Part shown: one piece after another, positions 1 through 5,174 of the stretch
Layout: the number at the start of each line of letters is the position of its first letter
How positions within the stretch are numbered: position 1 is the first letter of the stretch
Assembly (NCBI GenBank): GCA_009904025.1
Contig: WYEE01000057.1
Span: forward strand, 1-11,484
DNA from: Thermogladius sp.
Lineage (GTDB): Archaea; Thermoproteota; Thermoprotei_A; Sulfolobales; Desulfurococcaceae
DNA: 11,484 nt
Reading direction: 5' to 3'
The notes under the pieces: model-generated
The model's database searches: none
Told to the model about the DNA's origin: nothing
What the model saw: the letters and a program-made list of their open reading frames with translations, nothing else
Made by a program: the position numbers and the translations under genes

Positions 1-137
1 GGATGGGTGGTTAACTACCCTGCTGTCAAGTTAACCGGGGATTAACTGCCCCTCGTCGATCAAATGATCCTGTTTCGATCAAGCATCATAGATGGTTTTC
101 CACATGAACAACATTAGTTTACTCGTCCGGTGTTGCC

Positions 138-144
138 TTATAAA
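138..144 (+). promoter_or_regulatory. Candidate TATA box (distal) for the DUF2148 gene
   Basis: TTATAAA is a good archaeal box A. A start of transcription about 25 bases downstream would fall near 167 and leave a leader of about 50 bases containing the hairpin at 190-204. It competes with the box at 182-189. Confidence 0.4.
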
Positions 145-181
145 CAGCTAGGCGTGCCTGGTTAGAGGGGCCTAACGCACC

Positions 182-204
182 CATAAATACCAGGGTTATC
201 CTGG
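182..204 (+). promoter_or_regulatory. Proximal TATA-like box plus CCAGG/CCTGG inverted repeat
   Basis: CATAAATA (182-189) is correctly placed for a nearly leaderless transcript starting about 211 for the GTG at 216. Directly after it lies a perfect inverted repeat, CCAGG-GTTAT-CCTGG (190-204). It could be an operator between box A and the transcription start, or a 5' hairpin if the distal box is used. Confidence 0.4.
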
Positions 205-215
205 AGTGCTAGCGG

Positions 216-728
216 GTGGGGTTTTTGATCGACGAGGAGACGCTGAGAGCGGAGGGTCTTCTAGAGGCGGCTAGGCTGATGGCGGTTGCCGCTAAGACGG
301 CCCCTAAGGCGAGGGGCGTCGACAATGTTGTCACGGCGCTCGTGGCCGATAGAGGCGAGCTCGAGAGGCTTGCCTCGAAAATGGAGGAGCTGGCGCCATT
401 GTACGGCGAGTTCTTCAAGAGGGACGCTGAGTCTGTTAGATCCAGTAGCGCGGTATTCCTCGTTGGATGCCGGCTGCTAAAACTAGGGCTTGAGACGCCT
501 AAGAGATGGGGGTTGGACGCAGACTTGGTGAATTGCCTCGTCAACCTTGGTATAGCGATAGGATCCGCGGTTAAGACAGCGCAGCTACTGAACGTGGACA
601 ACAGGGTTATGTTCTCGGTCGGCGTAGCAGCCCAGGAGCTAGGGCTGCTGCAAGCAGATGTAGTCTACGGTATACCGCTCTCAGTTGCGGCGAAGAACAT
701 ATACTTCGATCGCAAGTGGCCTCGCTGA
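216..728 (+). CDS. DUF2148 family protein (ferredoxin-domain-like), cysteine cluster lost
   Basis: This 170-residue soluble protein matches the archaeal/bacterial DUF2148 family (COG4739), whose members usually carry a small Fe-S motif and have no settled function. The N-terminal half has the family features: EGLLEAARLM (13-22), AAKTAPKARG (25-34), and FFKRDAESVR with the following hydrophobic strand (66-83). The C-terminal half, LGIAIGSAVKTAQLLNVDNR to NIYFDR (111-166), is highly typical. Between them the family normally has a CGxCG..C cluster after a GL(N) motif. Here the segment after GLE (91-93) reads TPKRWGLDADLVNC, so only Cys85 and Cys107 remain. The GTG at 216 is chosen because it gives the expected N-terminus and follows GGAG at 203-206. 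The gene appears monocistronic: a T-run follows the stop. Family assignment is firm; the role is unknown. Confidence 0.85.
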   Translation: MGFLIDEETLRAEGLLEAARLMAVAAKTAPKARGVDNVVTALVADRGELERLASKMEELAPLYGEFFKRDAESVRSSSAVFLVGCRLLKLGLETPKRWGLDADLVNCLVNLGIAIGSAVKTAQLLNVDNRVMFSVGVAAQELGLLQADVVYGIPLSVAAKNIYFDRKWPR

Positions 729-740
729 AGAAAATCGCTG

Positions 741-750
741 TGTTTTTTAC
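741..750 (+). promoter_or_regulatory. T-rich tract: terminator of the DUF2148 gene or box A of the transporter operon
   Basis: TGTTTTTTAC lies 15 bases after the DUF2148 stop and about 33 bases before the transporter start. A T-run is the usual archaeal terminator, but TTTTTTA at this distance could also be a weak box A for a short-leader transcript starting near 772. The sequence alone does not decide. Confidence 0.35.
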
Positions 751-778
751 AGGTCCCTGCAATAATGCCTTCACCTAG

Positions 779-2305
779 ATGGTTACCATGGACAACGCTA
801 GGAAGAGCATACTCGTCTCGATTATAATCCTCGCCGTCTCCTTCGCAGCGATGTATCTTATAAGAATCCCCTACAACGGGGTTGGGGAGAGCATAATAGA
901 CGCCTGGTGCAGGCTGAGAGGGGGGTGCGGGAGCCCCCTCTTGATCAACTCAACCAGGTCTATTATAGAGCAGGGAGCTAGCCTAGGCTTCTTCCTGGTT
1001 GTAATAGCCTTGACGGTTATCTCCATGGAGTACAGGTACTATGCTGCTCTACTCGGTGTTTCAGCCATAGTATTCCTGGGCGTGATGTCCCCCCAGCTAA
1101 TAGTGGGCAGTGTTGAATGGGACTTAATATTGTTCCTAATCGGCAATATGGTGCTAGCGTATATTTTAAAAGCGATGAGGGTCTTCGAGTACCTGGCGAT
1201 AAAAGTTCTCGAGGCTTCTAGGGGGAGGCCGGTTCTACTAGTAGCCTTTCTATCACTGCTATCATGGTTTCTAGCCCTGGCAGTCGACGAGGTTACGAGT
1301 ATAATCTACGTGTTAATGCTCGTGTTCGACATATACAGGATCACAGGTTACGACGTTAAACCCCTCATAATACTCTCGGTTCTCTCGACTAACACGGGTA
1401 GCGTCGCCCTCCCGGTGGGGAACCCAATTGGGATATACCTGGCGTTTACAGCCAACCTGAGCATAACCTCGTTCATTCTCAAGGCCCTCCCGCTCTCCCT
1501 CTTTACCCTAGGATTGTTGATCGCCTTGTTCTCCATGGTGGAGAGGGAGTATCTCTCCGAGTTGGAGCAGAGAGCCAACATTGAAAAAGCGACTAAGATG
1601 GCTACCTCATTCTACACCTCGCTATCCCATGCAGACTACTCCAGGATTAAAGGGGGCCTGGCGATACAAATATCTTTCCTAATCCTAGTAGGCATAAGCG
1701 ATCACCTATCCCGATTAATAAGCCTGCTAGGCGGGTTGGTAGTCGACCCCCACGCGCTCCTGGCTTTCATCCCCTACTTGCTGATAGTAGTATCCGGGCT
1801 GATCTTCGGGGTCTCCAGGATGGGTGAGGCGCTTGAGAAGGGTGTGGAGTGGCCTTCGATAATCTTCTTCATCGCATTATTCATGCTGGGCTACTCGCTC
1901 TCATGGTCCGGCACAGCCTCGAAGCTAGCCTACCTAACAGTCCTCATGAGCTCTTGGGGTGGCACTGTCTCATTCCAGTTCCTCTCCACGGTGATACTAG
2001 TGCTCTCAGCTATGCTCAGCTCCGTGTTAGACAACCTGTCGGTTATAGTTGCGTTAACGCCGGTAGCCAAGACGATCGTCTCGATGGGGGGTTCGACAGC
2101 AGTCTACTGGGCTCTACTCTACGGCGGTGTTTTCGGCGGGAACTACACGCCGATAGGGAGCTCAGCCAACATAATAGCGGTGGGGCTAAGCGAGAAGAAC
2201 AGGATTAACATAGGCTGGGCTGAGTGGTTGAAGATCGCATTGCTAACTACAACCGTACAGATAATAGTATCGATCGCCTGGGTTCTAACGGTGGGAAGCT
2301 GGTAG
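779..2305 (+). CDS. ArsB/NhaD/SLC13-type ion transporter (membrane permease)
   Basis: This 508-residue polytopic membrane protein has about eleven hydrophobic segments and belongs to the ion-transporter superfamily that includes ArsB, NhaD and SLC13. Both internal-repeat signatures are visible. In the first repeat, WDLILFLIGNMVL (114-126) is followed by LAVDEVTSI (167-175) and a loop with GNP (214-216). In the second, VLDNLSVIVALTPVA (416-430) is followed by GGNYTPIGSSANI (453-465). Substrate cannot be read from the sequence: sodium/proton exchange, oxyanion export, or sulfate or dicarboxylate uptake are all possible. The usual DN of the first repeat is DE here (170-171). A loop with Cys44 and Cys50 lies between the first two hydrophobic segments. 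Start: ATG 779; ATG 788 is an alternative, and neither has a clear ribosome binding site. A Gly-Gly small protein starts six bases after the stop, so they are probably one transcript. Confidence 0.85.
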   Translation: MVTMDNARKSILVSIIILAVSFAAMYLIRIPYNGVGESIIDAWCRLRGGCGSPLLINSTRSIIEQGASLGFFLVVIALTVISMEYRYYAALLGVSAIVFLGVMSPQLIVGSVEWDLILFLIGNMVLAYILKAMRVFEYLAIKVLEASRGRPVLLVAFLSLLSWFLALAVDEVTSIIYVLMLVFDIYRITGYDVKPLIILSVLSTNTGSVALPVGNPIGIYLAFTANLSITSFILKALPLSLFTLGLLIALFSMVEREYLSELEQRANIEKATKMATSFYTSLSHADYSRIKGGLAIQISFLILVGISDHLSRLISLLGGLVVDPHALLAFIPYLLIVVSGLIFGVSRMGEALEKGVEWPSIIFFIALFMLGYSLSWSGTASKLAYLTVLMSSWGGTVSFQFLSTVILVLSAMLSSVLDNLSVIVALTPVAKTIVSMGGSTAVYWALLYGGVFGGNYTPIGSSANIIAVGLSEKNRINIGWAEWLKIALLTTTVQIIVSIAWVLTVGSW

Positions 2306-2311
2306 CCCCTC

Positions 2312-2524
2312 ATGCCCATTAAAGTATTAATCCTACCTTCCAGGAGGTTACTCGAGCTTCAGGCAGATTCGATAACCCTAGGCGAGCTTGTCAGGAAGCT
2401 CGTTGACATGGGCGTGGGGGATAGAATCCTGGTTCTAGTAAACGACAAGCTTGCGGAAGACCAGGGGGCTCTTATAAGACCCGGTGACAATGTTATAGTT
2501 GTGGAGGAGGCCCCTGGTGGCTGA
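2312..2524 (+). CDS. ThiS/MoaD-type ubiquitin-like protein 1, C-terminal Gly-Gly
   Basis: This 70-residue protein has the size and pattern of a beta-grasp sulfur carrier or ubiquitin-like modifier: a beta hairpin (1-17), a helix around LGELVRKLVDMG (23-34), VLVNDKLAED (41-50), the RPGDNVIVVEE turn and strand (56-66), and a terminal APGG. Gly-Gly proteins of this kind are adenylated at their C-terminus by an E1-like enzyme. They then become thiocarboxylates that donate sulfur to molybdopterin/tungstopterin, thiamine or tRNA, or become conjugated to lysines (archaeal SAMPs). ThiS, MoaD and SAMP cannot be told apart here. It follows the transporter by six bases and precedes another carrier by two, so it is almost certainly co-transcribed with both. 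A candidate E1 partner is the minus-strand gene at 2792-3535. Confidence 0.82.
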   Translation: MPIKVLILPSRRLLELQADSITLGELVRKLVDMGVGDRILVLVNDKLAEDQGALIRPGDNVIVVEEAPGG

Positions 2525-2526
2525 AT

Positions 2527-2790
2527 ATGAGAGTGAAGGTTGTGTTCACGGGTAGGGTCAGTGAAATGTCTGGGGTCTTCTCGATGGATGTAGAACTGCC
2601 GGAGGAGGCGACAATAAGCGATCTTGTGAAGACGGTATCCGAGAAGCTGAACCCAAGGATATACAAGAGGTATGCTCAGGGGCATTATGTCTTCGTCACC
2701 TTCGTAAACGATAAGCCTGTGATAGACCCCGGTTACAGGCTTAGGGATGGGGATAGGGTTACCTTCATGACACCCGAGATGGGCGGCTAG
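2527..2790 (+). CDS. MoaD-type ubiquitin-like protein 2, C-terminal Gly-Gly
   Basis: At 87 residues this is the most MoaD-like of the three carriers in the window. It starts with a beta strand (MRVKVVFTGR), has a helix at ISDLVKTVSEKLNP (30-43), then YVFVTFVNDKPV (54-65), LRDGDRVTFMTP (72-83), and ends EMGG. MoaD is the small subunit of molybdopterin synthase; in hyperthermophilic archaea the pterin often carries tungsten. No MoaE (large subunit) lies in this window. The start ATG is preceded by GGTGG (2516-2520) at six bases, a good archaeal ribosome binding site that lies within the last codons of carrier 1. The stop is separated by one base from the stop of the convergent E1-like gene, so the two operons probably produce overlapping 3' ends. 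The Gly-Gly fold is clear; the specific pathway is inferred. Confidence 0.85.
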   Translation: MRVKVVFTGRVSEMSGVFSMDVELPEEATISDLVKTVSEKLNPRIYKRYAQGHYVFVTFVNDKPVIDPGYRLRDGDRVTFMTPEMGG

Positions 2791-2791
2791 C

Positions 2792-3535
2792 CTAGCTCCA
2801 GCACTTCTCCAGCATTTTAGGGTCAGGCTTGAACTCGATTATTTCGAAGGAGGGTTGGAGACCATTATAGATCAGAAGCCTATTGGTTAAAGTGCTACCA
2901 ACCCCTAGGATAATTTTAGCGGTCTCCAATGCCTCGATTAAACCTATAATCCCAGGTGTAGTTGGGAAGACTTGTAGCGGCGTCTCCTCCCTGGTTTCAC
3001 CTGTAAACTGGAAGAGGGCTCTCAGGCAGGGGGTGACGCCGGGCACTATAACAGTTACTTGGCCGTAGAAGCCTCTAACACCCCCGTGAACCAGTGGCTT
3101 ACCCTTAGCCCAGGCCACCTTGTCAAGGGTGAACCTCGCCGGCCAGTTGTCTAGTGCGTCGACGTAGACGTCGGCATCTATTTTCAATAAAGCATTCTCC
3201 GAGAGCTCTGTGTGCAGGGCCTCCGCCCTAAGGTAGGGGTTGATTCTCCTCAGCTTCTCCGCCGCTACAAGGGGTTTAGGCTTACCTAAATCCTCGACGT
3301 TGTACAAAACCTGTCTCTGGAGATTACTCAGCTCGACGACCTCCCTATCCAACAAGATGAGGGTTCCAACACCCATGGCGGCTAGGTAGATCGATACAGC
3401 GGATCCCAGCCCGCCTAAACCCGCTACGAGAACTCTAGCTCTCTTAAGCTTGAGTTGCCCCTCCGCGCCTATCAGTTGCAGCTGCCTACTATAGAGCTCT
3501 CTCTCGAAATCGCTTAAACCAGCCCCCTCAGCCAC
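2792..3535 (-). CDS. E1-like adenylating enzyme (MoeB/ThiF/UbaA family), cysteine-poor
   Basis: This 247-residue enzyme activates the C-terminal glycine of ubiquitin-like carriers by adenylation. Visible family features are YSRQ (15-18, Arg17), the nucleotide loop GLGGLGS (39-45), Asp63 in LLDRE, NLQRQ (71-75, Arg74), GKPK (84-87), DALDNWPAR (126-134), and HGGVRGFYGQVTV (150-162). Two things are missing. The crossover-loop region (about 181-195), where MoeB, ThiF and UbaA have a catalytic cysteine, has none. Of the four zinc cysteines normally arranged as two CxxC pairs, only Cys170 and Cys245 remain, and these are the only cysteines in the protein. There is no rhodanese domain. The GTG start overlaps the preceding carrier gene by eight bases and has a GGTGA site (3542-3546) six bases upstream, which fixes it. 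It ends the minus-strand operon, one base from the convergent carrier 2. Confidence 0.9.
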   Translation of the reverse strand: MAEGAGLSDFERELYSRQLQLIGAEGQLKLKRARVLVAGLGGLGSAVSIYLAAMGVGTLILLDREVVELSNLQRQVLYNVEDLGKPKPLVAAEKLRRINPYLRAEALHTELSENALLKIDADVYVDALDNWPARFTLDKVAWAKGKPLVHGGVRGFYGQVTVIVPGVTPCLRALFQFTGETREETPLQVFPTTPGIIGLIEALETAKIILGVGSTLTNRLLIYNGLQPSFEIIEFKPDPKMLEKCWS

Positions 3536-3725
3536 CCGACTTCACCAGGTAAACCACGATCTCGTCGCCGTCCTCGAGAGAATCCTCCTCTGTCAGTATT
3601 AAACCATTCCTCAAAACAACAACCTCCTCCCCGCTAAGACCGATTTTAGCCAGCAACTCCCTCACACTCGAAACCCCCTCAACCATGCGTTCACCCTCCC
3701 CTGTAACCCTAACCTTTACAGCCAT
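3528..3725 (-). CDS. ThiS/SAMP2/Urm1-like ubiquitin-like protein 3, C-terminal Gly-Gly
   Basis: This 65-residue beta-grasp protein has strand 1 (MAVKVRV), a helix at SSVRELLAKIG (19-29), EEVVVLRNG (33-41), LEDGDEIVVYLV (51-62) and a terminal KSGG. The RNG...DGDE pattern resembles ThiS and the SAMP2/TtuB/Urm1 carriers that serve tRNA 2-thiolation and protein conjugation in archaea; which one is inference. It lies between the permuted GTPase and the E1-like gene, and its 3' end overlaps the E1 start by eight bases, so carrier and activating enzyme are translationally linked. This makes it the most obvious partner of that enzyme. It is clearly different in sequence from carriers 1 and 2, so the three are not recent duplicates. 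Confidence 0.85.
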   Translation of the reverse strand: MAVKVRVTGEGERMVEGVSSVRELLAKIGLSGEEVVVLRNGLILTEEDSLEDGDEIVVYLVKSGG

Positions 3726-3732
3726 GAAGCAG

Positions 3733-3741
3733 GATCACCTC
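3733..3741 (-). promoter_or_regulatory. Strong ribosome binding site of carrier 3
   Basis: On the minus strand this reads GAGGTGATC, the complement of the archaeal 16S rRNA 3' end, seven bases before the ATG at 3725. It overlaps the TGA stop of the upstream GTPase gene (3740-3742), which fits coupled translation. Confidence 0.8.
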
Positions 3742-4546
3742 AGAGGTTCCCCGGGTCTACGAAGTACGGTATCAACCCATCGTGGAAATCCCTAATAACC
3801 TTGCGGGCAGCCTCCTCTAATAGGGGCTCTCTAGTCTTCTTGTATAACCACCCATGCCTGGCAGCGATGATGCTCAGGATCTCATCAGGGTCTTTAGACT
3901 CGATACCATAGGCTTTTTTAATGGCTTCGGGATTCCTCTCCAACACTCTTTTAACCAGCATACTGGCAACCCCTATCGGGTCCTCTAGGAGCTCGACTGG
4001 TGTCCCCCTCACCACCCTCTCAAGCTGGTCTCCCTCAATTGGGATCACACCAGGCGTGTCGATTAGGAGGATATCCCTGTCAACCCTTATGAATTGGAAC
4101 CCTCTAGTATACCCTGGCGACCCAGGGTAGGGGCTTGTAGGTGCCGAGTGCCTGCCTTTCAAAGCGTTGATTATAGAGGACTTACCCGTCTTGGGGAAGC
4201 CCACTACTGCGACGGTGACAGGAAGGCGTGGCGCCACCCTCTTAATAGTCCTCCTCAATATGAGTGTCCCCTGGCGTCTGGTCGCAGACGCGTAGACACA
4301 CGTGTATCCATCCCTGGAGAAACGGTTTTTCCAAGCCTCAGCCACCTCCCTCGGCACTAGATCAGACTTGTTGAGGAGGAGTATCATAGGCTTACCCTGC
4401 TGGCGGGCGATCTCCGCAACCCTCCTGCTGAACGTCGAGACAGGGTCTCTGGCGTCCAGCACGTGTAGGACTACGTCGGCGGAGTCGATAACCCGCCTAA
4501 CTTCACCCCAGCTCATCAACCTGAAGAATCTAGGTTTCCTGCTCAT
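3740..4546 (-). CDS. Circularly permuted GTPase, YlqF/RbgA/Nog2-like (ribosome assembly)
   Basis: This 268-residue GTPase has its motifs in the permuted order of the YlqF/YawG/Nog2 group. DARDP (31-35) and G4 NKSD (59-62) come first, then G5 ASA (86-88), then G1 GFPKTGKSS (116-124), the G2 threonine in GYTRG (145-149), and G3 DTPG (163-166). The remaining 100 residues form a helical C-terminal domain, as in YlqF. Relatives bind large-subunit precursors and act late in ribosome assembly: RbgA in Bacillus, Nog2/Lsg1 in eukaryotes. A role in archaeal 50S maturation is the natural inference. Its start overlaps the end of the Fap7-like gene by 17 bases, and its stop lies within the ribosome binding site of the next gene, so it sits in the middle of a coupled operon. 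Confidence 0.9.
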   Translation of the reverse strand: MSRKPRFFRLMSWGEVRRVIDSADVVLHVLDARDPVSTFSRRVAEIARQQGKPMILLLNKSDLVPREVAEAWKNRFSRDGYTCVYASATRRQGTLILRRTIKRVAPRLPVTVAVVGFPKTGKSSIINALKGRHSAPTSPYPGSPGYTRGFQFIRVDRDILLIDTPGVIPIEGDQLERVVRGTPVELLEDPIGVASMLVKRVLERNPEAIKKAYGIESKDPDEILSIIAARHGWLYKKTREPLLEEAARKVIRDFHDGLIPYFVDPGNL

Positions 4547-5120
4547 CCGACAAAACCCTTTCCAGCTCCTCTAGGAAACCCGGGTCAACAATGCTCAGCC
4601 AGTCTATAAACTTCTCCTGGGTATAACCCTTGGAAACCTTCTCTAAAACTTCTCCAGCAACTTCTATTGGACTCCTTCCTGTTGTGTCGACCTCGACAAC
4701 TCTGCCAACCCCGAATTTTGAGATCGCATTCATTAACACTACTGATAGCATCTCCGCCATGACGTTTTCGGCGATCTTCCTATCGCTCCAACCCCTAGTC
4801 CTCAACCTATCCCATAGCACGACCGGGTTTAGCCTCAGGACAACAACCCTGTCAATGATAACCTCATCCAACACCTCGGGGTAGTGTGTTGCGACTACAA
4901 CCGGCTTTCCACCACTACATATCTCCCTAACCCTCCTGGAAACCCTTGCCTCATCGATGACGTAACTTCCTGTCTCCTCGTCGAAATACTCGTAGAGGCC
5001 TTCGCCGACGACCAACTCGCTTAAATCGAGCTGGAGACCCCCAACTTTCTCTGCGATAATCCTTGCAACACTGGTCTTCCCTACACCCGGTGTACCCGCT
5101 ATAACCAGGCATTCAAACAT
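4530..5120 (-). CDS. Fap7/adenylate kinase 6-like NTPase (small-subunit maturation)
   Basis: This 196-residue P-loop protein resembles the archaeal AK6/Fap7 family, which couples ATPase/adenylate kinase activity to late small-subunit ribosome maturation together with protein uS11. The Walker A loop is GTPGVGKT (9-16). DEETGSYVID (47-56) is the family's acidic/Tyr segment, ATHYPEVL (77-84) follows the Walker B strand, and RLRTRGWSDRKIAENVMAE (105-123) is the typical lid helix. The canonical form has DxH or xxH before the PEV segment; here it is ATH. The C-terminal 35 residues, rich in Glu/Leu, extend beyond the kinase core. The ATG at 5120 gives the expected N-terminus directly before the P-loop. 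It is the first gene of a four-gene minus-strand operon (5120 to 2792), which suggests shared expression of ribosome-assembly factors and the carrier/E1 pair. Confidence 0.85.
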   Translation of the reverse strand: MFECLVIAGTPGVGKTSVARIIAEKVGGLQLDLSELVVGEGLYEYFDEETGSYVIDEARVSRRVREICSGGKPVVVATHYPEVLDEVIIDRVVVLRLNPVVLWDRLRTRGWSDRKIAENVMAEMLSVVLMNAISKFGVGRVVEVDTTGRSPIEVAGEVLEKVSKGYTQEKFIDWLSIVDPGFLEELERVLSDEQET

Positions 5121-5174
5121 GCTCTAACCGGGATTTGGAGATAGGGTAAAAACCCTAATAATCCGAGGGCTCGA
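5121..5174 (-). promoter_or_regulatory. Spacer between tes and the Fap7-like operon: hairpin and box A candidate
   Basis: Read on the minus strand, a GATTATTAG stretch lies about 40 bases before the Fap7-like ATG and could be box A. Next to it is a perfect inverted repeat, AGGGT-TTTT-ACCCT (5143-5156), with a T-run in its loop. This could end tes transcripts, act as an operator, or both. The sequence shows the repeat; the role is inferred. Confidence 0.4.

Larger units (their letters stand above)
1..215. other. Non-coding leader region with short repeats
   Basis: I see no defensible gene here. The first 50 bases carry three TTAAC motifs (11-15, 31-35, 42-46); the first sits in a near-perfect palindrome (5-20, GGGT...ACCC). 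At 58-69 there is a palindrome GATCA-AA-TGATC, and TCGATCAA occurs twice (56-63 and 75-82). A 14-base stretch at 51-64 is repeated in inverted orientation at 224-237, inside the first codons of the next gene. GTTAG/CTAAC arms occur at 161-165 and 172-176. These are visible patterns; operator or regulatory roles are inference. Confidence 0.4.

Noticed and set aside
1..45. In-frame tail of an upstream gene ending at TAA 43-45
   Set aside because: Only 14 codons are visible, in one of several open short frames, with no recognisable motif. It may be real but cannot be supported from this window.
92..108. Origin recognition box at a TTTTCCACATGAAC-like string
   Set aside because: It matches only part of the core, has no G-run, and is single and far from cdc6.
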